From the NCBI RefSeq assembly GCF_000204055.1, contig NW_006768850.1, positions 212,501 to 276,500 of the forward strand: a stretch of 64,000 bases of DNA, read 5' to 3'. The notes below the pieces were generated by a model. That model was not told where the DNA came from and did no database searches. It saw only the letters and a program-made list of their open reading frames with translations. A program made the translations under genes and the position numbers. Shown in pieces: positions 34,019 through 47,459 of the stretch (within the stretch, counting starts at the first letter, position 1; each line of letters opens with the position of its first letter). This stretch comes from Melampsora larici-populina 98AG31. Its lineage: Eukaryota > Basidiomycota > Pucciniomycetes > Pucciniales > Melampsoraceae.

Positions 34019-36778
34019 GGTCCTTAATGAGTTTATCTTTCTTTATACAATTAGTTGATGTTCATTGAGCTTGATAGTTGTAGTATAGGGTGTAGAAAAA
34101 TGTTCGTTATGTTTGAATGAGGATGATTCCAAAATGGAATTTCTCATTACTTTTGATCTAGAGAGAAGGTTGTCTGTGTGGATGTACATTCTTTGAGGTA
34201 CAAAAAACAGTCATCCTAGCCATGGTCTGAAAGCTACCAGCAACTGTTCCATGTATGGTTTCAAAAGGTCACTCACCATTTCCCACTTCTTTTAAATGCC
34301 TCATCAAGAAAATATCAATTGGACAAAGAAACAGATCCATAGCTTTGAAAAATAACTTGGGCCATACTAGACACACACCCCTAGTTCAAAATATGCATCT
34401 AGACAGGGCCTCTTGAATAGGATGCTTGTTGAACCTGTAGTACCTCTACTATTTGCTGAGATATTGTAATGCAGCAGTCAACAATTGAATGTTGGAAGTG
34501 GGCCTTGGAGGCCTTGCAATTTACACCACAGTGAGCCAAGTGATAGGGCTCTGACCCATGTTTTTGGATAGCACTCACCCATGCGCATCTTTTGAGATGC
34601 TTGAAACCTTGATGCAAGCACTGATGCACAGTATACATGCCCAAAGCCCAAAATTGGGTCACATTACCAACCTCTATAGGTGCATTCATGGGTCCTCACA
34701 TTGCATGCCAAGGTGGCCAAGTATGTAAATTCTTCAAATTACACTGCCTCCAAATATTGTAAAAATGACCAGTGTAGGAGCTAGGGCTGCATAGTGTGAA
34801 GTAGCAGGTCAGATGTTTCAGTGCTTTGCAGGGAATTGTGAGTTAGTTAGTGGTGATCTTGATGTCAACCACCCTATGTATTTTGGTTGAACTGAACCTG
34901 ATGTGGGCAACCTGGATGCAAGATCTGAGTGACTATGACAGATCTGTACATGTTGGGCTTCCCTTTCCTACATTAAAACACCTCTAGATCCAAATTTGAA
35001 AGAGGTGGCATTTTATAGATGCAGGCTAGAAGCCCAGTAAAGTCAATTGTTTGTATCCTAGGTGGTGTCAGGATTCACACAGAAAAAATTGATCAGCATA
35101 AAACATATAATGCAAGGTTCAAATCAAATGTTGGAAGATCATTTGAGGTGATCAAGTTGGGTGCATACACTTGGCTTGCTCTTGGACTTTTTGGCTACAT
35201 CAACAAAGAAGAACATCAATGTCACGTAAGTGCTCCGGTGTAGAAATGTGATGAGTGGTAAGATACATACTAGTAAGCATCTGGGTCTTCTTTGTGTACA
35301 CTGTAACCTTCAATCTGAGCCGGATTGTAAAAGTAGGGCTCAGTCAGTAAGTTTTGTATAGCCAGCACGAGCTAGTGTTTTCAGTCAATGATAACAAAAT
35401 TCTGATGAATGGGAAGATGCATACCGGCGAAAGGCGCATAAATCCCATAGATCACAGGATTCAAGGGGGACTTACCTGCTCAAGAATAATCACTGGTTCC
35501 CAGCGCATCTCATGATTGAGGATTGGGGAGGAAACAGTGCCAGATGATTCGGATGAACAAGAGGTGGGGTAAATTTGCCTGATCAAGGTGGATGTATGGA
35601 ATATTTGTCAAGATAGATCCAGCATGTCAATGAGAGGACATGATATCACATTGAGGGCTATCAATTTTGCAATAGGATGATCCATATAAATTGAAAAACT
35701 CACATTTTGGGGGCTTTGAAGGATAATCTGTTCAAGCAATATACCATAGTGAGCCAAAAACGCAAACCAAAGATCCACAGTTTTGTCACTGGTCTTGGTA
35801 AGTGACACTTACCTTGAAGAAAGATCATCTGAAGCTTGTATATTCTCCCGGCCCAATCAGTCTATAAACATGTTCAAAAAGTTGGAATATATACAGCTGA
35901 TTGGTAAGATGATCTTTGAACTTGTGGTATGCAGCACTGGCAGAACTTTGAAGGTGGAAAGGGTAACGGATGTGAACATTGAGGTCGACTGACACCTTTT
36001 TTACCAGGGATCCTGACTTCCCACAGCATCATGTTGAGAGTAGAATCTGAATTCTTTGTGGGCCGAGCCCAGAAGCCCTACAACATTTGTGTTGTTTGAC
36101 ATTATTGATGATCAGAGATATAGGCCAAATGTAACAAACACAACCAACTGTCAGCACTTGGTCATCTGATAATTGGCGGGTATTGTGGAGCGCTGGTATG
36201 GTTTTCTGCAGTCAACTCACAGAGGGATGGTTTTTGCACCATTTCTTTCTTTCTTCTACCAGACAAGCCCTGAAACAAAAGGGAAATTGGGAATCAATCA
36301 ACAACAGAGCAATTGACCAGCCTGCAATGTAAGTCAAAACTTGGGAGGCCGTTGGCAACTGAGGCTGAATGTGATCCATGCGCTGAATTATATCATGACT
36401 AAACTCAACTTGCACTCCGACATCTTATCTCTGATCTGCGAGGATGATGCAAAGGTGTTGAAAGCTCAAAGTGGGGGTCCCAAATAATTGTATTGACATG
36501 ACCCAGGAGAGCCCCAGCTGAGTACCGGTTTTATCCGGTCGTCGTATACATACAAGACATACAACCCCAGCTCGCTGACAGTGTGACTGTGATCACCCAG
36601 CTGCATTTTGGAACAAAGATTAATGGTCAAATGGGACACGGCAAAGTAAGTAAGATTCACGAGTATTGATTACACAATTCCAGCGAGTGAATGATGCAAT
36701 GCATTACATGAATATTAAAGTTATATAATTGTCCTTGAAATAAAAATAAAAATGTCCATAAGATGAAAGAAAGGGTTA
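34019..36778. other. Intergenic region without supported genes
   Basis: About 2.8 kb with scattered short ORFs on both strands and no domain-like sequence, signal peptide or splice-linked continuation. Probably decayed repeats. Confidence 0.45.
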
Positions 36779-39700
36779 CTAGCGACTGTAAGTTTGAGAG
36801 CCAGTTTGAATACCGAGATTAACACCAACACTAGCAAAGAAGCCTAAGTCAAGTGAAGCGTATGCATGGGCTTTCACAGCGACATTAACACCAGCTGAGA
36901 CAAGGACTGAGAGTAAGACTTTCAGAGGATTGTTGAAAGAGACAATGGAGTCTAATAAAAAACAAAACCATCCTTTCAGTTAGCAAAATAATGAGAGCTA
37001 AAGAGTTTCTAATACTAACCATGGCATGATGAGGTCAAACTATAGCTGGCGATGAGTTTTAAGAGGGCTTGTAATTTGATCAGTAGCTCAAAATATTGGG
37101 AGCAGAGAGCCTGGGACATAAACATCTTGTGGTAAGCATCAGGTCAAGCTCTGAGTACAAAGAGGTCAGCTTACATCTGCGGTAACGTGGACGAGGGCAT
37201 CAGATTGTCCTCCAATGCATGAGATCGAAGCCACAATGGTGGTTAATCCTTTGTTGAGGACAGCAGTGTCCTTCGATTCACAGGCAGTCTTGAAGCTTGG
37301 AGTATAAGAAGCAACAGCGCTTGTTGATGCTTTGAATTCATCAAATACTTTGGCAGAGGCATCTACGTTGAAACCAGCCTTTGAACCGAGACCAGCCTTT
37401 GCACCGAGACCTGCCTTTGCACCGAAACCAGCTCCCGCAACAGCGTGGGTACCAGCTCCGACAAGAGTACCCAGAGAACCAATACCAGCACCGACACCAG
37501 CACCGACACCAGCACCAGCGCCAGCAATGGCACCAAACCCGAAGCCAAGTCCAATTTGAGCAAAGAGATTCAAGTCGAGGGAGGCGGAGAATCGGAGAAT
37601 TTAGCATGAACATCGATACCAGTAGATCCAACGACCGAGATAATAGCATTGAGAGGAACTTGTAAAGAGACGATAGCGACTGAATGATGAAATTTCAAAG
37701 TAATTTCAGAACGTTACATATATGCCAATAAAGCTCTAAGTCACTCACCATGACATGAAGAGGTCAATTGGTAGTCAGCAATGAATCGCAGTAAGACTTG
37801 TAGTTTGGCAAACAACGCGATAACATTGGTAGTAAGGACCTAAAGAGTAGCATCAAAATGAGTGTTGTGTCAAAGTCAAGGAAATTCGATCTATCACTTA
37901 CATTGGTACCAACGTGAGCGTAAACATCTGCGTTTGCTCCTAAGCCTGCAACCGAGTTTCGAATACTACCTAATGCACTGACAAGGAATCCGATGTCGTG
38001 TCTTTGGCACGCCTTCTCAAAGTTGGATGCGTAACCGGCGATAAGACCGGCGGAAGCTTGAAAGCCAGCTACCAAATGAGCGGAAGCGTCTACACCAGCA
38101 CCGACGACGCCTCCAATTCCGGCACCAACAACGCCTCCAATTCCAGCTCCAACACCAGCTCCGAAACCAGCTCCAACACCAGCTCCAGCTCCGGCACCAA
38201 CGTTGAAACCGAAATGAAGTCCGATTTGGGCAAAAAGGTCGAGGTTGACAGCAGCAGATAGTTTGGCGGAGACATTGATACCAACAGAACTGACTACAGA
38301 GACCATGCCATTAAGAGAGGCTTGTAGATCAATGATGGCGCCTATATAATTAAGGAGAACGATCGATCGTCAATAAGCTACAGATATCTTCTAAAGAAAC
38401 GGTTGACTTACCATGACAAGCAGCGCTGAGCTTGTAATCAGCGATGAGTTTGATCAAGACTTGTAGCTTGACAAATACACCGACAACGTTGGTGGTAAGA
38501 GCCTACAAAGATCGCTCAAAAGTTAGTGTTCTGTCAAGCCAAAGAAAGGGTAAGCTAGCACTCACATCAGCACCAACGTGAGCATAAGCATCAGTATTGA
38601 CTCCCAAACCTTGGATCGAGGCTTTGATACGGCCAAGTGCGCTGACAAGTGCTCCGACATCGTTTTGCTGACAAGCAATTCTGAACTGGCCTTCATAGCC
38701 AGCAATGAGACCGGCGCAAGCTTGAAATCCAGCGACCAAGTTGACGGAAGCGTCGACTCCAACACCACCGCGAACACCAGCTCCGACACCAGCTCCAACA
38801 CCAGCTCCAACACCAGCTCCAACACCAGCTCCGAAACCGGCTCCAACACCAGCTCCAGCTCCGACGCCCGCTCCAGCTCCAACGACAGCTCCAGCTCCGG
38901 CACCAACGTTGAAACCGAAATGAAGTCCGATTTGGGCAAAAAGGTCGAGGTTGACAGCAGCGGAAAGTTTGGCGGAGAGATTGATACCAACAGAACTGAC
39001 TACAGAGACCATGCCGTTAAGAGAGGCTTGTAGATCAATTATGGCGCCTATATAATTAAGGAAAAAGATCGATCGTCAATAAGCTACATATACTTTCGAA
39101 AGAAACGGTTTTGACTCACCATGACATGCAGCGCTGAGCTTGTAATCAGCGATGAGTTTGATCAAGACTTGGAGCTTGACAAATACACCGACGACGTTGG
39201 TGGTAAGAGCCTACAAAGATCGCTCAAAAGTTAGTGTTCTGTCAAGGCGAAGAAAAGGTAAGCTAGCACTCACATCAGCACCAACGTGAGCATAAGCATC
39301 AGTATTGACTCCCAAACCTTGGATCGAGGCTTTGATACGGCCAAGTGCGCTGACAAGTGCTCCGACATCGTTTTGCTGACAAGCAATTCTGAACTGGGCT
39401 TCATAGCCACCAATGAGACCGGCACAAGCTTGAAATCCAGCAACCAAGTTGACAGAAGCTTCGACTCCAACACCACCGCGAACACCAGCTCCGACACCAG
39501 CTCCAACACCACCGCGAACACCAGCTCCGAAACCAGCTCCAACAATAGCTCCAGCTCCGGCACCAACGTTGAAACCGAAATGAAGTCCGATTTGGGCAAA
39601 AAGGTCGAGGTTGACAGCAGCAGATAGTTTGGCGGAGACATTGATACCAACAGAACTGACTACAGAGACCATGCCATTAAGAGAGGCTTGTAGATCAATT

Positions 39701-40448
39701 ATGGCGCCTATACAATCAAGGAGAAAGATCGATTATCAATAAGCTACATGTATTTTCTAAAGAAACGGTTTTGACTTACCATGACATGCAGCGCTGAGCT
39801 TGTAATCAGCGAGGAGTTTGATCAAGACTTGGAGCTTGATAAATACACCCACAACGTTGGTTGTAAGAACCTACAAAGATAATTCAAAAGTCAGTGTTCT
39901 GTCAAGCCAAAGAAAGGGTAAGCTAGCACTCACGTCCGCACCAACGTGGGCGTAAGCATCAGCATCGATTCCTAAACCTTGGATCGAGGCTTTGATACTT
40001 CCAAGTGCGCTGACAAGTGCTCCGACATCGTTTTGCTGACAGGCAATTCTGAACTGGGCTTCATAGCCACCAATGAGACCGGTGCAAGCTTGAAATCCAG
40101 CGACCAAATTGACAGAAGCTTCGACTCCAACACCACCGCGAACGCCAGCTCCTCCTCGAACACCAGCTCCAAAACGACCGCCGGCACCAGCACCAGGAAC
40201 GAGCCCACCTAATGCTCCAACACGTCCCGCAGCCGCTCCAAGACCTCCTGCACCGGCTCCAGCGCCAAAACCAGCACCACCACCGGGTCCAAAAGTAGGA
40301 ATACTTTGAACGATAGGAGCTATAATCGTGCAGAAGAATCAGAAGTCTTATGAGCTTAAGAATTTTATCAAAGAAAAATGACAGAGCAGAAGGAACTAAA
40401 AGACGTACCACTAAGAGCAAGAGCTCCGACCAAGTTACCCAACAACAT
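36779..40448 (-). CDS. Secreted Gly/Ala-rich protein built of repeated two-exon modules; last module frameshifted
   Basis: Twelve exons on the minus strand: 40409-40448 (MLLGNLVGALALS, signal-like), 39934-40319, 39780-39870, 39274-39707, 39120-39210, 38566-39047, 38412-38502, 37902-38341, 37749-37839, 37175-37679, 37020-37110 and 36779-36951. Every module pairs a long exon (SVGIN(V/L)SAKLSAAVNLDLFA-type segment, a Gly/Ala/Val stretch with GAGVGAG runs, then ACQQNDVGALVSALG and an AYAHVG end) with an exactly 91-nt exon (LTTNV..KLQVLIKL, Cys-His-Gly end). Phases repeat exactly. In the fifth long exon an 8-bp tandem duplication (37585-37600) shifts the frame to a TGA at 37570-37572. Excluding 8 bp restores frame through to TAG 36779-36781. 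Family unknown. A wall-associated structural role is inference. Truncated product or pseudogene-in-progress. Confidence 0.8.
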
Positions 40449-41802
40449 CTTATAGAAATTTAAGAATGGATAGAAAGAAAGTCTGAAAGAAATCACAAAA
40501 CAATCTTCAAGATTGGTTGTGAGAAAATAAATAAATAAGTTAGCTTATAGAGATATAAAAAGGGTATGCTCTTAAAGCTCTCAACGAGGGTAAGGATGTA
40601 GGATGAGGAGAGAGGTAAAGAAGTTCAACTTCGATGGCTTTTATATGTCTATTTTTCGCCTTGAGTGAGCTTGATGACTGAGAGCCGCGGATCCACTGGA
40701 ATGGATTCGGTATCTATATCTCAGAGTGATTAAACATGTCCAGAAGCAGGATTTACGGAAAATCGTCTTGTTGTATATGGTAATCCGAAGCCTGAGATAG
40801 GGAAACAATGATTCTTTCAAGATCGTCTCAAGCCTGAAAATGCTGGGTGGACCTAGGTGGACTCTCTTGAGCGTTCGATCTGGAATGCGTGAATGTTTCT
40901 TTATTGTGTGCAACTTTGGAAACCCAGACAATTTTTCACCCTTGTTGTTCGTGATACTCCAAAGTATGAGTTCGAGAAACAATCATTCTTTTAGGAATTC
41001 ACTATAGCTTATAGCTCCATGTTTTTTCGAAACAGAAAATTGCCAGGTGGGGTTCTTCAATCTCGAGATTATCCTCTAGTTCGAAAGACGAAATTAATTA
41101 TTGGGCGGATATACATACAATAAACTCACAAAGCATCAAATATGGCTCACCAGAATCGTAATTTGATGACCGATGCCTCTACAAGCCAGAAGGTCCAAGT
41201 TTGCTATCCCCCTCTGGGGTTCTCGCAGGTCCTCGCCCGCTCTTTTTTCGCAAATCAGACATTTGTTGATGAACTCAAAGGATTTCCATCACACCAAGTT
41301 AGAAATTCAATCTCGGAAACACAAACATACAGCCATATCTCTTCCGCCTCTGGGTAACTGAGGAGGCTCTTGTGCTCACTTGAATTTCGAACGGTCATTG
41401 CTAGATCTACCTTAGGAAGTATGAGATGAATCTGTTCATTGGATGCTCACTCACAACCATGTTCTTTGTTCCTAAACTCACACGAATATTTGGATGATTT
41501 TTCTTTGTTCAAGCGCTCTAAAAGTGATGATTGATGTATATCCTGAAGCTCCAATTAGACGAACTAGCATTACAGCCTTTCTTTACGGACTTCTTGGGAA
41601 AGAAACTGTTCATAGATGGCAAGATAGCCCACAAAAGAATGATGTGGGTTGAAATACAGCGTTTCATATTTGATGAAATAATGTTGAATGAGTATATTTC
41701 ATGATTTTGAGACTATTGATCATAAGAAGATTGAATAAAATACATAAATACAAATATCAGCGTAATTCAAGATGACGAATCAGATGATAAAATCGAGCAT
41801 GT
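40449..41802. other. Intergenic
   Basis: Promoter side of the Gly/Ala-rich gene, then about 1 kb without supported genes. Short ORFs near 41142-41640 show no recognisable motif. Confidence 0.45.
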
Positions 41803-43049
41803 TTACTAAAGAAATATGTAAATAAGAATCAATGTTAGTCAAGACATTTAAGGAAGTATTGAAAACAAAGGTTAATAAGTTGACTAACTTTTGCATATCG
41901 ATCACTTTTCAGTTTTGATCGACGATCAAGTAATTCTTCAGCTAATCTTCCATCTTTACGTGCTTTTTTAAGTGATGATGATGATTCCATTGAAGTTATA
42001 AGTCGACCTGCTCCACGAGTTTGACTCTGACGTCTATGAAAAAAAAAACATAACACATGGAATCAGTATTTGATAGATCCAAAGATGATATGAAAAAAAT
42101 CGATAAGAGTTGATTTCTAGACTCACATTGCATTTGCTTCTAAATCTGCGATAGTCTGACCAGGTTTAAGGATTGTTAAACCGAGGTTGGTACCGTTATC
42201 ATTAGATTGTGCTAGTAAACCTTTCTTTGCAAGTTCATCTGCTAAACGTTTCTTCGCTTTGATCAATTCTGCTGCTTGCATACGAACTAAGAATTGACAA
42301 GACGGATCATCAGAAGTAGTAGAATCACATCTAATAGATAATTTTCCACCCGCGATTTCTTCAATACTGATATATTTATTATAAGCAATTGATCGGATTG
42401 AAAAAACGCCATCTAAAGTTTCTCCTTTTTCAACTTGAATTGATTCTTCATTCTTTTGATTAGAAGTTGAAGGTTCTTCATTAAGTTTTTCATCTTCGTT
42501 GGGTAAGATGATAGGTTCAAATGTCCATTCTTCTTGAATTCCACGTGCTTCACGTTCAGCAGTTACATCACCTAATTCATCTGTAGCAAGATATCTTCCA
42601 TTAGCAACTCTTAAGGTTACCATCGTTTCACTATCTACTATTCTTGTACAAACCATCACATGATTCACGTCATCTGGTTCAAGAGTTTCAAGTGCTTCAG
42701 TTGAAAGGATTGCAGGTGCGACTTTGGCAATCGGGGTGACTGGTGAAGGAAAGATTGCAATCGAACATGGTTTGGATTTAGGTGGGTTGATACAAATTGA
42801 ATAAATCGGTCCTAGGATATGATTTGGAGTAGGTGGATTTAACCATCCTTCGGTTTGATCTTGTGGTGTATTGTTGGATTCATTAATTTCTTGATGTCTT
42901 CGTTTCTTATGTTTTTTCTCCTTTTTCTCGCCTTTGAACTATTTATGAATGCGAAAGTCAGCTTGAGACGTTCAGTCGGGAAGTTTTCATGAAGATAATC
43001 AGACATACCGATTACTTACCATTAGCTTTCCAGATTTCTTTTCTCCCAT
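41803..43049 (-). CDS. FRG1: FRG1-like protein (beta-trefoil, RNA-processing associated)
   Basis: Four exons on the minus strand: 43020-43049, 42127-42938, 41889-42033 and 41803-41805; total 329 aa. Exon 4 holds only the TAA stop codon. The N-terminus is Lys-rich (EKKEKKHKKRR) like FRG1 proteins. The middle matches the FRG1 beta-trefoil (RVANGRYLATDELGDV, YNKYISIEE). The C-terminus SLKKARKDGRLAEELLDRRS then KLKSDRYAK is the conserved FRG1 end. FRG1 is a nuclear/nucleolar protein linked to spliceosomes and actin binding in animals; its fungal role is little known. A longer internal Glu/Ser insertion (about residues 185-205) is a lineage feature. The final intron is required because exon 3 otherwise reads on into non-conserved sequence. 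Confidence 0.9.
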
Positions 43050-44092
43050 CTTGTTGACCGATTGAAATGTAGATATGGTACAACTCCACCAAAAATCGGT
43101 TTCATGCTATGTGCGCATACACCTTTTGACTTAACTTAAGTCGACAAGTCGACAGAAAGCCTTCCTAAGCCTTCCTTACCCGTTCAGGAGTCAGCTACAC
43201 GGCACTACAACTTCAGATCACTTCTTCTCTCCTCACTTCTCGTTTCGATAAAGTGGTCCGAACAAGGCACTGTAGCACTCGATACCTTCTGCCGCTCGAG
43301 TATCAGGACGTTGTTCAATGATGATAATATGTATCCCTCAAAATATCTTGATTACCACACTTCATTTGAGCTTCGAGGCAGATCAGCTTTTCTTGAAAGA
43401 TCAAAATGTTCACTTTTTGATATCAGAGCTTGACGGCTACCTGAATTCTACAACTTTAGCAGATTCTCAATCAAAGTGTAAACGGCCTTATAGGAAAACA
43501 ATTAACGCACTATGAGATTTCAATAATCATCATCACCATAAGACCTGGTCAATCGTCATCCATGATTCTGGAATTACAGTATAGATGGCGGTGAGAATGA
43601 TCAAGTCATGTAGTGATTAAATACCCAGCGGTTTTGGTCGTTGAGCAGAAAAATGAGTAGTTTGGTTCGCGGTCACGATGTATCATAAGTTGCTGAGTCC
43701 GACTTGCAAGTTTTTTGGATCGAAAATGTAGGCAGAATGCTCCATTGAAACGGGCTCAAGTATCACAAGTGGTATTACTCGACATTGTTTGCGTTATGAT
43801 ATCATCGAGCTGGGCTGAAGCCAGTTAATTTCTTTCACTTCAAAGAGGTAACAAATCCAAGTTTTACTGGCTACAAATTTAACGGATATGAAGGTACTAC
43901 ACTAAAGAGGTTACAAAAGCTTTGAATCAAAAAAAACAACCAAATTCAACACATCGCTCTCTCGAACATCACTGATAGAGGTCCAAATAAAATGAGGGGA
44001 CAGGTGTTCATTAATATTTGAGTAGTCTTTGTGAATACTTCCAATAATCGAGTTATGAAATGTGACTCACCCACTGATATCGCATTAGCTTA
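43050..44092. other. FRG1 promoter side and 3' flank of small-protein paralog A
   Basis: From about 43540 the sequence is homologous to 53690-54130, that is, the 3' flank of paralog C, including CACTGATA and AATGTGACTCACCCACTGAT blocks. No coding sequence is supported. Confidence 0.55.
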
Positions 44093-44570
44093 TTACTCGG
44101 TATGTTTCCCGGACCCCATTTTGTTAAGCTCCTTGAGGTCCACTATCACGGCAGGGTTCCTTTGTCTCTTGTGTTCCCTAGGTGCTTCGGGTGCGCGAGC
44201 TCGAACGAACTTAGGCTTTCGGTAGTAGGGTGTCACCGAATGTTTCTTCTCTCGAGTGGGTATACGAGAGGCAAGGGAAGTTTTTTGGATCTCCATCTCT
44301 TTGAGTTTCTCAGAAAGTTGATCTTCTGGTTTTTTCGAAGATCTTGTGGAATCGTTGCCAGCGTCCTTTTCGGTTGTGAATCTAACCAAATCTAAAACAC
44401 CTGGGCCTGAATGATTTGTAAAAGAAGGAGATTCAAGGTGAGTATTTGAATGGTAAAGTTGATGTTGGATGATTATAATTACCTATAAAGGGATGAGAAC
44501 TTATGCGGTCCTCTGTGCCATCGGTACGTTGGAAGGCGGTCGATTGGGCGGTGATGTTAGATGAAGCCAT
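44093..44570 (-). CDS. Small basic lineage-restricted protein, paralog A
   Basis: Exons on the minus strand, 44483-44570 and 44093-44406, joined by a 76-bp GT-AG intron at phase 1; 133 aa. It starts MASSNITAQSTAFQRTDGTE and ends DLKELNKMGSGKHTE. A predicted helix (EKLKEMEIQK) precedes a Lys/Arg-rich stretch with SVTPYYRKPKFVRARAPE and KRQR, consistent with nuclear or nucleic-acid contact. No signal peptide. The family is not recognised. Compared with C it has several acidic changes and an extra Gly-Ser near the end. Confidence 0.75.
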
Positions 44571-45947
44571 TGTTCAGAAGAGTAAATTTGCTGGTGGTAT
44601 TGGTGGTGGGTGTTGGTTTTGAGAATTGGTATGGAGATGGATTGGTTTCAGATGAAGAGGAGGAATGTGTTTTGAAGAAGGAACGTCAAAAGATCCACTA
44701 TCTTATACCAAGGCTTTGTGGGTGCCTGAATTCCACATTTTAGAAACTCGTGCGATCAAAGCGTTCACTGTCGTATCAATTACGAACCACGCGACGATAA
44801 TTATCATCGCAATAAAATCTGACCAATCAGAATGCGAGAATCCTGTAAGGCTGTGATGATCACGTCCTGCGATGGCACGATCTTGAGGGTTCAAACTGTT
44901 GGGCAACATGTTGAGTAGTTTGGTTCGGAATCATGATAAAGGAATTTCTCGAATCGAACCGCAAGCTTTTCTGCCTTGCAGGCATTAACAGAGTCTGAGA
45001 GGTGGAGCAGATGAGGTATCAAATTCAAGATACCGAGATCGCGGTGAAAGAATGTCCGAGTTAAAAATGACACCCACATTTTTGTCTCTTGAGAAGAGAA
45101 ATTGAATTCACAACAAGGCCGGTCCTTTACACAATCAGATTTCGAGTCCTTCAATCTCAAGACAAGAATTATGTGTCACTGATTTTCATAGAAATGAAAG
45201 TATATAGCAAGGCTTTTCAAAAAAGTTTCATTTGCATGATTGAAGGTCACCCTGATTGTAACTCTTACGCGCGTTTCTGGGTATAATTCCTGGACGGGAA
45301 GGGATGCGTGTAGGTAAAATCGATCCAGCTAGTTGACTTAGAGCCACTAAAAGATCATTCAACGAAGATCTGGTGGCTATCAGGACTCCCTCATCGGATC
45401 ATGCAGCTGAATTGTACTCGAACACTGGGTATCTTGAGGACTCGAGAGATGAAGGTAACAATCATTTTGACATCATGGAAACTTTTCCTTAAGATACGAG
45501 ACACTTTTTCCCCTTTGCTCACAAAGAAGATTTCACTTCCAATACATAATCATAGTCTCTAGCATAGATTCTTCCGACGTGATTGAATATGAACTGATAC
45601 GGCGCAAGTAACGCAAGTAGTATCACTTGAAATGATTTACATTATGAAGTTATTGAGCTGGACAAAAGCCAGTAGATATCTTTCACTTCAAAAAGGTAAC
45701 ATATTCAACTGTTACTGGGTACAAATCTTACGAACACAAAACAACTACACTGCAAGGTTTACAAAAGGTTTGATTCAAAATGAAATCGCAATCCATCACA
45801 TCTTTTCCTCGAAGTCCACTGATAGAAATTGAAATCAAAGGAAGAAAGAGATGCTTAGTCAAAACTTCAGAAGTCTTTGTGGATCCTATATACCAACAGT
45901 TAGATGACCTATGTGACTCACAGGCTGATACCAGATTGGCTTACATA
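44571..45947. other. Region between paralogs A and B
   Basis: It contains the duplicated upstream region of A (to about 45000) and the 3' flank of B (from about 45100). Unlike B and C, no Gag-like ORF lies upstream of A. Confidence 0.55.
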
Positions 45948-46465
45948 TCACTCGGTAGACTTCCCCAATTTATTAAGCTCCTTTAGGTCAACGGTCACGG
46001 CAGATTGCCGCTGCCTCTTGTGTTGCCTAGGTGGTTCGGGTGTGCGAGCTGGAGCGAATTTGGGTTTTCGGTAATACGGTGTCACAGAAGCTTTCTTCTG
46101 TCGAGTTGGTACACGGGAAACTAGAGAATGTTTTTGGATTTCCATTTCTTCTAGCTTTTCGGAAAGATGCTCTTGTGGACTTTTCGAAGTTTTTGAAGTA
46201 TCATTGACCGTAGTATTCTCGGTTGTAAACCTAACCAGATCAAAAGCACCGGGACCTAAATTGTTTTGGAAAAAGAATGCAGGAGTATCAAGTATAGTGG
46301 TGATCATGAGATGAAGGAAACAAAAAGTTAGCAGGTAAACGTAATTGTTGATGGTAATGTTTGACAATTATAATTACCTATGAAGGGATTTTGGCTGTTG
46401 AGGTCCTCTGGGACACCGCTGCGTTGTGAAGTGACTGACTTATTGAGGACGTTGGTGGTAGACAT
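45948..46465 (-). CDS. Small basic lineage-restricted protein, paralog B
   Basis: Minus-strand exons 46378-46465 and 45948-46255; 131 aa. Same phase-1 intron as A and C but longer (122 bp). The N-terminus has diverged (MSTTNVLNKSVTSQRSGVPE). The core (LVRFTTEN, HLSEKLEEMEIQK, SVTPYYRKPKFAPARTPEPP, RQHKRQRQSAVTVDLKELNK) is conserved, and the Lys-Ser-Thr-Glu end matches C. Purifying constraint on the C-terminal half suggests the basic region is the functional part. Confidence 0.75.
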
Positions 46466-47459
46466 TTTTACGATGTTTGAATTTATTGGAGTGGGTGGTG
46501 GTTTAGATGTTTGTTTTTGAAAGTTGTTATGGAAGTGGATTGGATTGAGATAAGAATTCTTGATGGAGAAGGAAGTTCGAAATGTCCACTAATTTATATC
46601 AAAGCTTTGTGGGTGCCTGAATTCCACATTTTGCAAAATCAAGCGATCAAAGCGTTCACCGTCTCATATAAAATCAACAATTACAAACCACGCGACGATA
46701 ATTAACATCACGCGAAAATCTGGCCAATCAGAAGTCAGCATTTCCCAAAGATGGCTGTGATGATCACGTCCTGTGATGCTGCGATTGAGGGGTTTAAGCC
46801 GCTGAGAGAGATGTTGAGTAGATTGGTTTGGAACCATGACATATCAGCATCTCGATCCGAATAGCAAGCTTTGCGAACTTGGACACACCGCAAAATATAT
46901 TGTGAGAACTGAAGCTAATCAGTATCAAATGGAAAACACAAAGAGGACGGTGAAAGAAATGAGTGATCCTAAAGTCCCTGGAAACTTTGGAAAGTTAGGC
47001 TTGGCTTCACTCTTAGAGATGCTGCGAATCATGCAGGAATTGATCAAGCACACGTCTTGGTTCCTCTATGGCCACACAGTCCCTCTCATGGGGTTCTGAC
47101 TCATAGCAGAACTTTCAATGAAGGTTGGGAAAAGCTCTCACCAGAAATGGATTTTGGGACCTCTCATAAAGTCGCATCAATAAAGTGTGGTGAGAACCAC
47201 ATCTCTCAAGGTAAATTTTTGTTTAGTGCCAATTCTTTCACGAATCTTCTGGCGCAGTCAGCAAGTAAACATAGATCTAAAGTATTAAATCGTGATAATA
47301 TGACTGATTTGAGGTCGAAACATCCAAGCTTTTTCCTGCACGTACCAAAAACCCATCCCATATCCCTGAAATTGTCCCAATTCATCAGCCTATGAGTATA
47401 CAAGATGTGGTGGGATCGTAAGTGATGGTGAGCGATCAAGTCAGATTGACAAGTGGGAT
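46466..47459. other. Between paralog B and its Gag-like partner
   Basis: The first 400 bp are homologous to the upstream regions of A and C. A short ORF starting near 46836 is conserved only as DNA similarity (CTCGATCCGAAT..GCAAG), so it is more likely regulatory or leader sequence than a gene. Confidence 0.45.

Noticed and set aside
37332..38923. Plus-strand ORFs rich in Pro/Ala/Thr opposite the Gly/Ala-rich gene
   Set aside because: They are antisense shadows of GCA/GGT repeats; splice signals, phases and modular repeats support the minus strand only.
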